This document shows positions 1 through 12,481 of a stretch of 64,000 nt of DNA, in pieces; within the stretch, counting starts at the first letter, position 1, and the number at the start of each line of letters is the position of its first letter. A program made the translations under genes and the position numbers. The stretch covers positions 4,817,655-4,881,654 of the forward strand of contig NC_034012.1 of NCBI RefSeq assembly GCF_000346465.2, written 5' to 3'. The stretch is from Prunus persica (Eukaryota; Streptophyta; Magnoliopsida; Rosales; Rosaceae). The notes under the pieces were generated by a model. It was not told where the DNA came from. It searched no databases and saw only the letters and a program-made list of their open reading frames with translations.

Positions 1-43
1 ACTTCTTCAGCGCCTTCGTCCCACGGCAATAAATCTGGTACTA

Positions 44-68
44 CTCTTCTCTCTCTCTCTCTCTCTCA
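44..68. repeat. (TC)n microsatellite
   Basis: A CT/TC dinucleotide run in what is probably the 5' untranslated or promoter region of the first gene, about 75 bases before its start codon. Pyrimidine tracts of this kind are common in plant 5' leaders. Confidence 0.8.
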
Positions 69-144
69 CTCCCCGTGTTACTAAGGAACACGTAACTTTT
101 TCCCTCTCATTTAAAAATTTTGTTTACTTTTCCGACTGGTAGCA

Positions 145-3100
145 ATGGCAGCAGACGTGCCAGTGAATCTCGAGGTGGTCAATTCATGTTGTGCTGCGGT
201 AAGGGTTTCGAATTTTGATTTTCGTTTTCCTGTGAATTTATTTGAATATGTGCAAGTGGTATTCGATCTCAATGTTCACCTAGTTTTTTGATTTTTTATG
301 CAGTGGAAAAAGAAGTACTCGAAGATTGAAAAGGGACGAATTGCTCTGCGGGAAGCTGTGGACCTCCTTACGGAAGGTAATTTTTGAAGTATCTTTCAGA
401 CATTAAAAATTCAGTATTATTGGGTAAGCTGTTGAAATGATAATCATTGCTTCACCCGATTCACTTGGATTGTGGATTAGATAACAAGACTCATGACTGA
501 AGCTCCTTCTCGAGTGGTTGTAAATTGAGTACCTTTTTGTTTTCTGAGTACAATGTTTTTTGTTTTCTGAGTACCTTTAGGGTTATTATTAGTTTACCTA
601 TAAGACTTATGTGTTTCATGTTAAACATGAATGAGATGCAAAACAAGGCCACCCAAATCCGTTGTCATGCAGTAGCATGCTTACAAATGGAAAGGCCAAG
701 ATGGCCAAGAGTAAAGTAAAATTTTCATGAAATGCTTCACTGAAGCTCTCGAGTTGATATGTTATTGTAGGTTAGTGCATATTTGTTTTTTCTCTGTGGG
801 AGTGTCTTATAACTTCTCTAAGTGACAAATCTCGTTTTCTTGCAGCATGCGAGAAAGAGCAAACTCGAGCAGATATTGAGAAAAAGGAGAAAGAGAAAGA
901 ATCTTCCATTAGGATGTCTTTGGAGAATGAAATTTCTGGGTTGAAATCTAAGATTTATTCTCTAAAGCAGGGAGGAAATGCAGATGCTCAAGATAGAAAT
1001 GAAGTAAACCTTCTTAAAGCTCAAGTTTCTGACTGCGAAAAGGAAATTAATCGTCTCAAAGACCTAATTGAGAGAGAGAAGAAAAGGGCAGAGTCAGAAA
1101 GTAAGAATGCAGAAGTGGAGAAGAAAAAGGCTTGCGAAGCACGTAAAGCTGCTAAAGCTGAAAAAAGTAAGGCTGATGAAGAAAGGAAGCGCGCCAATAC
1201 TGAAAAAGAGAAGGCTGATAATTATGGGCTTCAGTTGGAGGTATTGAAGAAAGAAGTGCATAAAGCAAGTTCTAATTTGGCCTCTGAAACATTGAAGCTT
1301 GTTGAGGCAAACAAAAAGCTTGAAGCAGAAAAACAGAAGGTGGTCAAGGAGAGAGAATGTGCAAATTCAGCGGTGGCGAAAGCAGAGGAGCAAAATAAGT
1401 TTGCAGAAGTGAATAGGAAGAAGAGTATAGAAGAAAAAAGTCGTGCCGATTGTTTGTCGCTGGAATTGGTAGAGAGTAGGAAAAGGATTGATGAGTTACA
1501 GAAAGAGATAAATGAAATTAGGTGTTCAAGAGAATTGCACGAGGCTCCTGGCAGCCAACCTGATAATAATAGAAAGGTAATGGAGCTTCCAAATTTTGAG
1601 GAAGCGTATAAAAGGTATGAAACTGAAAAACAGAAGGCAATCAAGGAGAAAAAAAGGGCAGAGTCTGAGATGGTGAAAGCTGAAAAGCAGAAAAAGCGTG
1701 TGGAAGTGAATTGGAAGAAGGCTATGGGAGAAAAATCTCGTGCTGATCATCTGTTTACACAGTTAGACGAAGCTAAGAAGATGATTGAGGAGTTATCCTC
1801 TAGAAAATTGATTGAGGCATCTGCTGTTGAACTTGGAAAAGATATGGGTGCTGAAAGTGCGAAAGTGAAAGATTTGAAGAAACAACTTAAGTTTGAGAAA
1901 ATGAAAAAGAAGCATGCCAAAGAAGTAGTCAAGCTGGAAAGAAGTCGTAACAGCATCCTGCAACAAGAACTAGGTCGCTTGAAGTTCGAGTTCGATCAAT
2001 TTTCACAGCGCCTGGGTATGCTAAATACAGCTTTCTCGCATAGTGCGGAAGGTATAGATGACCCAGAAAAGGTTCGTTTTCCGCAGTCTAATCTTTATAG
2101 CTACCATGCTTCAATTTGATTTTGTAGTTAATAACTCAGTATTGTTAGTTCTCAAGATGTTGGTGAGGAATCTATACTTGAAACATAGCATACATGTTTT
2201 AGAGTTTGCTACAGCTACTGTTGATTTATTTTCTTTTTTCAGGCGTGGTTGATGACAAATGAACCTTATTCATCTGATGGCTTTTAGTGTTGTAACCTGG
2301 TGGGTAGAGCATAAGCTTGCTCATTGTTGTACTTTAATGCTTGGAAAGTAGTACCAGAATCACACAAATAAGGTTTAGACTTAAAAATAGTTGCCTTTGG
2401 TAACTGTACCGTCTTGCCCTGCAACATTTCTTCTACCTCCAACCAGAAGTAGAAAATATAGGAAAGAAAACCCTCAGCTTCTCTATTATTTTCTTTTACG
2501 TCTGTTATGTTTAGATTGAACAACTTTTAAGATAAAGGGAAAAGCATCACAATTTTACTCTCCCACCTATTATACCAGTCTAGTTATAGTTTTGTATCAA
2601 TGAGTTGCATATTTCCTTGACATGTGACTTGAGGCTTTGTTTTCGGTCCAAGACTTGTGCCTGTTAGTTTTTCAAAACTTCAGTTTGGCTTCCAACTGCA
2701 TAGGTTTTTATTGAACATTTATGCTGATGTCTTGTCTTTAACAGTCTCAATCTTGTCTCTCTTGGATATTTTTCATTATTTACCCCAATACCCCAATACC
2801 CCAATGTGATCAGTATTTTCACAAGATTGTATTCTATCACGCTTACTAAAATGGACTTGTGCAATTTGCAGATGTACATTGAAAGTGGATTTAAACGTCT
2901 GAAGCCGAACTGCCCAGTTTTGGACGCATCTCAACGCACTGCACCATTTCTTCCTTTATCTGGAGGAAACTGCATTGATTCTATTTCAGGTATTGATTCT
3001 ATATTGGAGTCTCCAGTCAGAGGCTCTAACAGAAAAATGTTACAGAGTTATCCAATAAATTCCAGTACAGCATCTTTTTCTGATAGACAGTTGGTGGGCT

Positions 3101-6100
3101 CACAGGATAAGGGTGCCTTTTCTCTTACTGCGTCAGAAAAATTGGTTGAAGAGAATGTTCAACCAACAATATCCAACTTGTCTGCTGAGGTTACCAAAAT
3201 AAATTGCTATGAAAATGTTGCCGTGGTGGCTGAAAATAGTGTCAGAAGTCCTGTCAGAACTGATGGGGTTGGAAGAGTTAATGAGCAGAGTAGGAAGAGA
3301 AAGAGGATACTTCATGCAGTTGAATCAATTGAAAATCTATATTTTGAGGGTAAGAAGTTGCACCTGCGGGTAGAGGAGAACCTTTCTGTTTTGCACTGTT
3401 TGTTGAACAAGCAAATTGAAAAACCTTTTGAAGAAGGGAGGTATCTGCTTCCTGGTCTTCAGGGTGATTCATATGCAAAGCATGGAAGGGATTATGAGAA
3501 GGGGAAGGAAAGTACTGAAGAGAAACTAATAATGCAGAATTATGCCGATGGTAATGAGCAAAAGAAGGCCAATAAATTTGAAAATGAAGTCTGTGGATGT
3601 GCAAGCGTCTGCAGACAAGTTTCAAAAAAGGCCAATGAGCTGGTATGGATCCCTCAAGCAAGCGGAGATGGCACAGGTGATTTTGAAACCATGTCAAGTT
3701 TTTATGAAGTAACTGATGGGAACTACTTGAAACTGTTAGACTTGGACGATGCTGCTGATGAGGAATTGTATAGGATGGCAATGGAAATGCCACTGTCTCC
3801 TACACTTCCCGAGATTGAAGTTCTTGGTGTTGAAAGATCCAATGTGGAGATAAATTCAAATAACTTGTATTTTGATGATTCTGAAAATTTCAATAATTCA
3901 GTAGGGCATAAGAATGGAGACACCGTTGATTCTTTTACCATAATAGGAAAGACTGGGAATGGTAATTCTATTGCAATGAGAACAGATTGTGGTGTCCAGG
4001 ACTCTGGTGCTGAAGTGATGTCTAATGCTCCTAATTCAAGAATTGAGGAGGCTATGCTCCCATTTGGAAGTGAACTTGGGTATGCGGGTGACGATATCCA
4101 TACGTGTTATGTTGTGTTTTCTAATATTGAAGACAGCAGCAGCATTTCTAAGATATGTTCTGCTTCCAGAACTTGTATTACACAGTGCTCTTTGGCCACT
4201 CATACAGATTGGATGGTTCGAGAAATTCTGCTTGCTCTCAAGACTGAAGAAAATCTTTTTCCCAAGTAAGTAATTCATGGTAATCGAGGATGGTACATTT
4301 TTTGTATATTTGGATTGTTGGTCTTTCCCTCTCTCTCCCTCTCTCTCCTTTTCTCCTCCTCCTAAGCAAGTTGTTCCGTCCTTGTCATTGATCTTACTCT
4401 TTTTTTTATTCTTGAACTTGCGAAGTTAGTTTAGATGAAAGAGGTCTAGTACTTAGTAAAATAGTGGACTTCTGGGCTAATAGATTGTTTTTTGGTGGTC
4501 TTGTTTAGGGAAAAGGTATGTGTTTTCTTCTCAGCGTTGCTGCTTAACTTCTCCACTGCTGCTTTGAGTAAATTTGGGAGCTTGAAGTGGACGTCCAACC
4601 TCTGTTTGGATGCTTTTGGCCGACACATGGGCTCAGGTCTGTATTTGTTGCTACATCATGTTATGTTATAATCTAGAATGTCATTATTGGTTTCCTCTTT
4701 GATTTTGTTCATTAAACTTATGGTTTCTTTCCTTTTTTTCAGTGATGTCTGATGGGGATGGAAGAAGCATATTTGCAGAACTTGGTTGTTTGGATGAATC
4801 ACTTAGTCTCATTGAGGATTTCTTAATAAATGGAAGAGTTCTGGTGTGTAAGGATGCACCTTCCGAGGCCCGGGTAGAGTGTCACTCTATGGTGAACATC
4901 CTATGTGATGGCTTTCATATATCCTCTCGACCAGCATCAGCAGATGAGTTGGTGGCAGGGAGCATTGTATTAGCATCAATATGTGCAGCGTTTGACCATA
5001 TTGGTTTTATAAGTGAAATGTCGTACAGCATTTTGCAGATTAGTAGATCTAATCATTCATTAGTTCTGACTATTCTGCATGCTTTTGCTTATATTGGGGG
5101 AGAGAAGTTTTTTAACTTTTGCAATTTCAATTTAGTTACTGTCATGAGATCTATAGTTACATATCTCGAGAGAGTAAGCATATCAGATTCTTCTGGCTCT
5201 TGTATTCCATCTGCAAGCAATTCTGGAACAGTGTTCTGTACATGTGTGAAATGCCCATTTTCTGAGGATGCAGTTTCTGTAGATACTGCTACATCATTTC
5301 TTTTAGAAAGGCTCCAAATTGGTGCTTTGTCAGGAGCTACATATCAAGATGCGATGGAATCAGGCAGTTCGAATTCAAATTCCTGTATCCTGTTCAACAA
5401 GTATAAAGCTGAACAAATTGCAAATCCTGATAATTGTGGACTTGGTGTGCACGGTGATTTGTCCTGTTGTTTAAATAAGTTTGCAGTGCCTAGTATTCAA
5501 TCAGACTCTTCTACCAATTTCACTCTCTGCGATCTCAGTGATCTCCTATCCTTGGTGGAGTTGGTTGCAATCAACATGGTTAGTGTTTATACCTTCTGGA
5601 GTTTATCATGGATATTATTTCCTTAATTTCCTACTCTCTTGTGTACGACTTAGAGCTTGATCACTCATAGCTGCTCTAGTTGTTACCCTTGTTACACCCT
5701 TTTGAGTTCATTGTTGATACTTGAGACTGTTTCCTTAATATCCTACACTGTTGTACTAATGACTTAGAGATTAATCACATGTAGCTGCATTACTTTTTGG
5801 ATTTATTTGTTCTATGCCAAAAAAAAAAAGGAGGGTATTATCATCCTCTCAAATGTCTTTGTTTGTCTTGTGCTGATCATTAGCTATATTACCATATGCA
5901 TTGGCGTAGTATTAGAGTGATACAAGTAGATGGAACAAAATCTGTTGTTAATGCTTATGATATGTTTGTATGTTGCAAAGTTTCAAATTTTCTCTGAAAT
6001 GATCGAATGTGTACAAGTTATTGACTGTTTTGGTTGAAGTTCATTCCAAACATAGCATTTCTTATAATATTTCAAAGTTGACTTAAAATATGTTAGCAGT

Positions 6101-6867
6101 TTAGACATTTCCCATTTTGTTATTGTCTTTTCATCTGGAGAAAAGTATTGGTTCAGATGGTTCTTAGATACTAATACTTGGACTTTTCTGCTTGTTTCCC
6201 TCTTTAAATGCAGAGCTGGGAATGGACAAGTGCCAAGATTGTTCCTCGGCTGTTGAAAGTGTTGGAATCATGCATGACTGAGAATGTGATTGCTGGAATT
6301 GTTGTTCTCCTTGGCCAGCTTGGGAGGTATGTTCTCGACTAATTTGCCTTGCATCATATCATTAAATTGTATGTTTTTGATTTGTTACTAATCAACTGTT
6401 ATTTATACCATGGGAAGATGTTAATTCTATAATTTTGGAACGAAGCTCCTTTACATCATTCATCCAATCCAGTCTTATATATTAGGCCAAATATCGTACC
6501 AGTGCCACTACTTTTAAGTTCTAATTTAACACTATGTATTTTCAGGCTTGGAGTTGATGCCCTTGGATATGAAGATAAAGGCTTGGAAATCTTGAGGTGT
6601 CAATTGTCTGCATTTTTATGCCGGGACTCTGCAATTAGTGTCGGTCTGCCCACTCAAATTGCCACCGTTACGGCATTGCTGGGTCTTGTGCCTTCTGATT
6701 TCGAAACAATTATTCAGGGAAATGTGGAGCCTGCAGCCATTGCAAGTCAGTCTGATCCAGCTCAGTCTATAAGGAAGTGGTTTTCTTTGCTGCCAAAGAA
6801 GCAACAGGACTTGTCATTTGGCTTTCTACAAACAGCTGGTATATTTGAAACAACTGGGCGTGTTTAA
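145..6867 (+). CDS. EMB1611: EMB1611/MEE22-like coiled-coil protein, 8 exons
   Basis: I join eight exons with GT-AG introns in consistent phase: 145-198, 304-376, 846-2071, 2872-4265, 4509-4636, 4743-5578, 6214-6326 and 6546-6867, total 4146 nt or 1381 residues. The start is the ATG at 145 (MAADVPVNLEVVNSCC). Residues of roughly 45-440, almost all from exon 3, are a Lys/Glu/Ala-rich coiled coil. The rest has no catalytic motif that I recognise; the last four exons are hydrophobic and helical. Arabidopsis EMB1611/MEE22 (At2g34780) is a large coiled-coil protein needed for embryo development and shoot-meristem maintenance; its molecular function is unclear. The assignment rests on size, the N-terminal Cys-Cys/Lys-rich segment, the coiled coil and the PP2C and BBE neighbours, as in Arabidopsis. 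Skipping the candidate acceptor near 2241 is deliberate, because that frame meets a stop at once. No disruption is seen. Confidence 0.75.
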
Positions 6868-7958
6868 ACTGCAACGGTACTCCGACGTGTAGTGGAAATG
6901 TTGACGCAATTTTTGTATGGATCATCCCAAGATTTTCTTTTTCTTTTTGGGGGGTTGAAATTAATTCAGAGCAGGAGATTTTGGTCAATTCCACCATTTG
7001 AATAGGGTGCTAGCTTGAAGAAATTGAGGATTTCTGTCTGAGACGGCCGACGGGAATGCATTTTTGTTATTTTCACCGAAGAGCTTGTAAATTTCTGAGC
7101 CAGCTTTTGCGATAATTTGTAAATTTTGTTATGAAATCATTTCTTCAGGTCAGTAAATTGTTGCGTTTTGACCCTTCTTGCAGAGATTTTGCACCAAATA
7201 TTGTTTTATTCTCTGTTGTGTTGAACGAAGGAGTAAACAGTGAGTCCAGCGAGGTTTATTCTTCAATTTATAATGATGGCTGACATTTGGTTAAGCAGAA
7301 ACGAAAGTAGGCCATTTCACCAAAAATGAAGGCAATTGAAGATTAAACCAGCAAAAACACCACAAAACCTATAAAACAACAATTAACTTTTCTGTTTTCG
7401 TGTCCAAAAGAACAGGAACAAGAAAGAAAAAAAGGAACAAAATCTCTTTGTTTGGGTTTTGTTTCACTGGGAATTGAATGGAACAAAGTGTGCATCACAC
7501 CACCCAACGGTGACCACTTGTAGTCTCTCACTCAAGCGGTCTGGGGCACTTCTTCCACAACCCTCTGCGTGTCTCTCTCTGTCTTGCTATTTATGTTGAC
7601 ACGTTGACACAACAAAATAACACTCTCTCTCTCTCTCTCTCTCTCTGTGTACAATAAGTACACAAAACATAAGCAAGTGCGTTTTGAGTAAATGTGTCAC
7701 CTGCTCTCAAGTAAAGTAGTGATCCAACAGAAATGAAGGCAAGCAAATCCCAATTAGTTTTCAATAACTTTTTCTGTATTTGATTCATGGCTACATATGA
7801 CAGGATGAGAGAGAACAGTTTAGTTGTACAATTGAATGGTAGTTTGCATATTTTTTGTTGGCTTCTCATGTCCAAATATTAGCTAGATTTTTTCAAGTCT
7901 GAAAGCTTTCCTTCAAAACTCTTCAGTGCATGAGCATGCATTCATCTTGATTTTGCAG
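6868..7958 (+). other. 3' UTR of EMB1611 and spacer to PP2C
   Basis: The first 250-300 bases are probably the 3' untranslated region of EMB1611. The rest is spacer with a (CT)n run at 7622-7647. The first coding exon and start codon of the phosphatase gene should lie here, but I could not identify them. I see no other gene. Confidence 0.5.
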
Positions 7959-9510
7959 AGGAGCAATCCAAGCTTAAAATTTGATGAAGAATCCCACGAA
8001 GTGAAGGTACAGAATCTTCCTCCAGCATCTTAACTGCGTATGAACCCTATCAATATAATATTTACAATATGATGTCTTGCTGCAGAATACAAGACTTTCT
8101 CCAACAGATATATTATTAAACAAGATGAACGTAAGTTCCTTAGTTGTAAGGTAAAGTTGCTTCCCCATTTAATGGGAGTATATATGGAAATATCCAAAAT
8201 TATGTCATATTTTGCTTTAGGAGAAAGCAGGACATGGGTTGTGTAGGGAAGATGCAGAAGATGATGACGATAAGGAGCTTCCAAGTCGAAAAGTCAGCCA
8301 TGGATTCCATTTGGTCAGGGGAAAAATGGACCATGGAATGGAAGATTATATTGTGACAGAAAATCGGAAAGTGAATGGATGACTTGGGTTTATATGCAAT
8401 TTTTGATGGACATTCAGGTCGTGAAGTTGCAGAATACTTGCAATCCCATCTGTTTGATAACATATTAAATGAGGTATGAACATTTTCTAAGTGCCGCCAA
8501 TTTTTTATTTTTATTTTTTTAACAATATTTATGCTCATCATCTCCATTACATTTTTAACTGGGAATTTGCTTGTTTTCAAAATGCAATGAATAGCCTGAT
8601 TTTTGGACAAACCCAAAACAAGCAGTCAGGAGAGCTTATAAAGCTACAAATGATGAGATTTTGGAAAAGGTAGTTGGTTCAAGAGGAGGATCGACAGCTG
8701 TTACAACAATACTAATCAATGGAGAGAAACTGATTGTAGCGAATGTCGGGGATTCTCGGGCAGTTTTATGCAGAGATGGTGTAGCAAAACAGATAACTGT
8801 GGATCACAACCCGGCGACAGAGAAGGAGAAGGATCTTGTTGAAAGCAGAGGTGGTTTTGTATTGAAAAGGCCAGGTACTTGTTCAGCATTTTTTTACACT
8901 TGGAAACTATTGGCTCGTACAACGTATGGTTAAAAAATTGAGTATAGGCCGTCAGGAAATTTTAATATGTTTTTCTACTTAAAGAACTTATATGGAATTT
9001 ATTGTGGAGAAAAACCCATATCATTGAACTTAAATGCTTAACATGATCTCAACAGATACTTTGTTCTGTTATATTATTATCTGGTGTTTACATCTTAGGA
9101 TGAATTTAGGAACTGTTCCGCGTGTGGATGGCCAACTAGCTATGACAAGGGCATTTGGGGATGGAAAACTGAAGGATCACATAACTTCAGAACCAGATAT
9201 AAAAGTTAAGAAGATCGACGATGAAACAGACTTCATCATTTTGGCAAGTGATGGCTTGTGGAAGGTCAGCTTACGCTTTTGTTTCTTAAAGATTTTAGCA
9301 TAACGTGATTCAATAATGATAATGTATTTCATATTTAGTCCTTCCAAAAGCTTGAAAGTTTTATCTGTACAGGTAATGTCAAACCAAGAGGCTTACGATC
9401 GCATTGGAGAATTAGATGATGCTCAAGAAGCAGCTGAGGAGTTGATTGAAGAAGCATTATCTAGGGAAAGCTATGATGATGTCTCCTGCATAGTTGTTGT
9501 CTTTCATTAA
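7959..9510 (+). pseudogene. Protein phosphatase 2C gene with a frameshift (At2g34740-like)
   Basis: Exons that fit by splice sites and homology are 7959-8006, 8086-8130, 8221-8473, 8595-8874, 9110-9264 and 9373-9510 (TAA). Visible PP2C motifs in order: GKMDHGMEDYIV, YAIFDGHSG, GGSTAVT, NVGDSRAVL, LAMTRAFGDG, ILASDGLWKVMSN and SYDDVSC. These supply the acidic residues that hold the two Mg/Mn ions of Ser/Thr phosphatases. In exon 8221-8473 the frame that carries MEDYIV runs into TGA at 8380-8382, while YAIFDGHSG continues in another frame; family members read G-H-D-L here, so two bases appear to be missing. No nearby splice site rescues this. It is either a recent pseudogene or a sequence error, since every other exon is clean. 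The initiating exon was not found. PP2C-EMB1611 adjacency matches Arabidopsis chromosome 2. Confidence 0.75.
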
Positions 9511-9714
9511 GCATAGGATTTGAAAAGTCTAAAGTTTATTTTATAATGAGTAATTTTCAATTTTCTTCTTAGTGTTCCATTGCAAAATTTAAGAGTAATT
9601 TTACAGGCATGTTTAGAGTGAAAACAATGGTAATTCCTATATTTACATGTTATGAAGTTACACAGTTGGCACATAATTTTTTTCTGTCATGGAGATGGAG
9701 GGTGACGGCAAAAT

Positions 9715-9945
9715 GTCGATAGTCATATGTAGCATGAAAGCAAATACCAGCTGATTCTTACAAGGCGAATGTTAACGTTTCTTGTGAATAAATTATGTCA
9801 CACGCTGGCTATATGATAAGCTGAAAGCTACATTATCCTTCAAATAAAAAAGCCGACAACTATGATGAGAGGTTTTGCTTGCTGAAGTAGTCAGGCTTGC
9901 TAGCTGCATATAAAAAAGCTCTTAATGTACAAACAAATCAAAACA
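9715..9945. repeat. 3' flank duplicated with gene B
   Basis: This stretch is closely matched by 13142-13369, for example in the phrase beginning agtcatatgtagcatgaaag. Both copies lie directly downstream of a BBE-like gene (A and B), so the duplication that made A and B included about 230 bases of 3' flank. Bases 9511-9714 are the 3' region of the phosphatase gene and hold nothing else that I recognise. Confidence 0.8.
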
Positions 9946-9960
9946 GACAGAAGTCTGGGT

Positions 9961-11559
9961 CTAAACTTCTGTAATTTTAAACAAAGCAGGAAGAGGTGGA
10001 ATACTTTGTTCATTTCTGAAGAAGTTGTCTGGATCAACCTTGCTCTTCACTTGTGCCAGCCTCTTGAAGTTACCCTTGAAGTACTTTGTTCCCCAAGCAC
10101 TTGCTTCCAAGTAGCTTGTGTTGTCTTGCTTGTTGCTCCCCAAATCAAGATCCTTATAGTTGATATAGGCACCTCTCGGAGATTTAGAAACATAAGGGCT
10201 CATGAACCTATAAAGCATTCTTATCCAGTGTATATGCTTGTTGGTTTCCTCAACACTATTTACATCCCACTTCACTATGTATTGTATGTTGAACAAATTA
10301 CCCTTTCTGTGGGGAAATGGAATTTCAAATTCTGATATCTCATTCATCCTTCCACCATAAGGATCCATTATCACGAACACTGTTTGATCTTGCTGAAACC
10401 TCTCCCAAATCCCTTTTAGAGCAACCTCTGGTATAGGTTGCTTGACATAGTCAGATTTAGCCTTGAAATTGCTCTTCCAGAGGGGGTCCCTAGACAGCAG
10501 GACCTCTGGAGACTGGTCTTTTTGGAAGCCAGCAAAATACTGAACAGATTGGATCCAACTCATTTCAATGCAGTCTTTTGCCTGCAATCCCAGCTCTGGA
10601 AAGCTCTGATCCATCAATGGCACTAGTCTGTCAATTCCTCCTAGAAACAATGAGTTGAAAGATACTTGGACTTTTTTCTCCCTCCCACTCCCCACATTTT
10701 CAATGATGATCCTGACGAAAAGATCTTCATGAAACTTGTCTGCAATGTATTGCCACCTGTGAACAAGTTTGCTTGCACCTTGTGCTAATGTTTTGTGAAC
10801 TGTGAAACCAGTCACAATTTTTGGAACCTGAACCAATTTGATTTTCCATGAAAGTATGATCCCAAAACTTGACCCTCCACCTCCTCTAATGGCCCAAAAC
10901 AGATCCTCACCCATTGTTCTTCTGTCTAGGATTCTTCCATTGACGTCAATTAGGCGAGCATCTATGACATTGTCAGCTGCTAGGCCATGCTTCCTCATCA
11001 AGGTACCAAACCCACCTCCACTGAAGTGCCCACCAATTCCAACAGTAGGACATAACCCTGCTGGAAATCCAAGGCTTCCACTTTTCATGGCAATGCTATA
11101 ATAAAGCTCACCAAGTGTAGCTCCTGACTGAACCCAAGCAGTTTGATCTGCAATATTGACCTTAACAGACCGAAGATTGATGAGGTCAATGAGGACAAAT
11201 GGGGTTTTGCAGAGGTAAGACAGACCTTCATAGTCATGGCCTCCACTTCTAACCCTGACTTGTAAGCCAAGTTTTCTGCTGCAAAGAACAGCTGCTTGGA
11301 TTTCAGACTCCTTGAGAGGCGTAACTATGAGAAGAGGCTTTGATGTGGAGTTTAACCATCTGGGATTTTGTTGGGAAGATTGCAAGATTGATGAATACAA
11401 AGAGGAATTTGAGGTGTAAATGGTTTGATCAGAAGTTCTAGTGTAGTTACTGGATTGAACTGTCATGCACTGGCTGAAAATTTGACCACTGGTTGAACTA
11501 GAAGTTGGCAGTGAAACTGAGACCAAAAACAAAGAAGCTAAAAGTGCAACTAACTCCAT
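9961..11559 (-). CDS. BBE-like FAD-linked oxidoreductase A, intact
   Basis: A single-exon ORF of 532 residues, the usual length for this family. The signal peptide is residues 1 to about 20. The FAD-binding domain (PCMH fold, FAD_binding_4) covers about 75-215 and the C-terminal BBE domain about 460-520. The flavin-linking residues are His108 in RSGGHDYEG and Cys170 in GLCPTVGIGGH, so bicovalent FAD is expected. The conserved flavin-contacting histidine is His178. Pocket positions: Val173 (oxygen gatekeeper site, Cys+3), Phe184 (Cys+14), Asn424-Ile-Gln426, and Tyr465/Tyr468 in AYINYKDLD. The family oxidises alcohols or sugars: monolignols, oligogalacturonides, cellodextrins or alkaloids; the substrate here is unknown. 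Val at Cys+3 suggests an oxidase that yields hydrogen peroxide. It is a close tandem duplicate of B. Confidence 0.93.
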   Translation of the reverse strand: MELVALLASLFLVSVSLPTSSSTSGQIFSQCMTVQSSNYTRTSDQTIYTSNSSLYSSILQSSQQNPRWLNSTSKPLLIVTPLKESEIQAAVLCSRKLGLQVRVRSGGHDYEGLSYLCKTPFVLIDLINLRSVKVNIADQTAWVQSGATLGELYYSIAMKSGSLGFPAGLCPTVGIGGHFSGGGFGTLMRKHGLAADNVIDARLIDVNGRILDRRTMGEDLFWAIRGGGGSSFGIILSWKIKLVQVPKIVTGFTVHKTLAQGASKLVHRWQYIADKFHEDLFVRIIIENVGSGREKKVQVSFNSLFLGGIDRLVPLMDQSFPELGLQAKDCIEMSWIQSVQYFAGFQKDQSPEVLLSRDPLWKSNFKAKSDYVKQPIPEVALKGIWERFQQDQTVFVIMDPYGGRMNEISEFEIPFPHRKGNLFNIQYIVKWDVNSVEETNKHIHWIRMLYRFMSPYVSKSPRGAYINYKDLDLGSNKQDNTSYLEASAWGTKYFKGNFKRLAQVKSKVDPDNFFRNEQSIPPLPALFKITEV

Positions 11560-11590
11560 CTCTATGAGGAGCTGAAGCTTATAGATTTGC

Positions 11591-11600
11591 TTTTATAAAG
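11591..11600 (-). promoter_or_regulatory. Probable TATA box of gene A
   Basis: On the minus strand this reads CTTTATAAAA, 32-41 bases upstream of the ATG at 11559. A second AT run on the minus strand near 11625-11632 is an alternative. The position suits a short leader. Confidence 0.4.
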
Positions 11601-12404
11601 TCTTTTAACCTGTATGGCTACATATATATAGTCTTTTTTATTGGTGGGGTGAGATTTTTGCTTTTAACTTGTAGATATTCTGAATTCGGCTTGTTTTTAC
11701 TTCTGCTCATCTGCATATATAGAAACAAAAATAAAAAAATAAAGTGATAATTCCAATGGAGTGGATCAAGCATCTACCATATTAAAACCAATTTGTCCTT
11801 TTTCACTTCAATCGGCAATTGGCAAACTGAAGTTAAAAGTCTTGCTGTTTCCTTGTTTCAGATGTAACCCACAATGTGTCATGACCCCCAGTCTCCTAAC
11901 CTTTTGTTTAATAGATAGATAGAGGGTTAATTAAATTCATTCTTATAATTAATGGGTATGAAGTTCCACTTGGTGCAATTTGAAGAAAACATATGGCCAT
12001 TGCTTGTGGCTCTATCTGTTTCCTTGTAGCATTCTAGGTTCAACATGTGTTGAATAGGTCATATCTACAGACAAATTCAAATGTGATGTTGCAGATGATC
12101 TGCATGCCACATCAGTTAAGAGGACCTGGTTCTTCTTTAATCACACACTTAAAACAAGCATTTGGGACATCATATGTATGTTACGTTATTAGTTCACTTT
12201 CACAATGTGTTTACGTCACTTTATACTTAAATTCAAATATTATCCGTCTTTTTACATTTAAATTCGATTTTATATTTCAATAGAATTCATGATAGAAATA
12301 TTCTTTTTTTTATAAATCTTTATCCGAAGAGAAGAAGAATAAAGAATAACACTAGGGCACACTGTTCAACAGGAAAAAAGAGCATTGAAGTAGGAGCATG
12401 TCAA
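11601..12404. other. Spacer between gene A promoter and U2-like gene
   Basis: AT-rich spacer. I see no gene, no clear inverted repeat and no match to the promoter of gene B beyond the first few bases, so the upstream flanks of A and B have diverged or were not copied together. Confidence 0.4.
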
Positions 12405-12454
12405 GTCCTCCATCGCAAAGTCGAATGAAATAGGAGAGGGAGAGTTGCATATAG
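12405..12454 (+). promoter_or_regulatory. USE and TATA elements of the U2 snRNA-like gene
   Basis: GTCCTCCATCG at 12405-12415 matches the plant snRNA upstream sequence element RTCCCACATCG at 9 of 11 positions. A TATA-like CATATAG follows at 12448-12454. The gap between them is about 33 bases, and the TATA lies about 30 bases before the RNA start. That is the spacing of plant snRNA genes read by RNA polymerase II. Confidence 0.65.
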
Positions 12455-12481
12455 AAGAGGAGGTGCAGTAGAGGACAAAGC

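Noticed and set aside
2241..2285. Extra exon of EMB1611 after the AG near 2241
   Set aside because: In the required phase it gives about 14 codons and then a TAG, while splicing 2071 to 2872 keeps a long frame that fits the family length.
2241..2524. Alternative 3' end of a short EMB1611 form
   Set aside because: The same exon could end a truncated transcript, but no polyadenylation evidence is visible and the full-length model is coherent.
10838..11101. Plus-strand ORFs rich in Pro opposite each BBE gene (also at 14241, 16189, 18268, 25948, 32548, 35831, 38624, 50518, 58121, 61422)
   Set aside because: They are antisense shadows of the conserved Gly-rich FAD region. They recur only because the sense protein is conserved.
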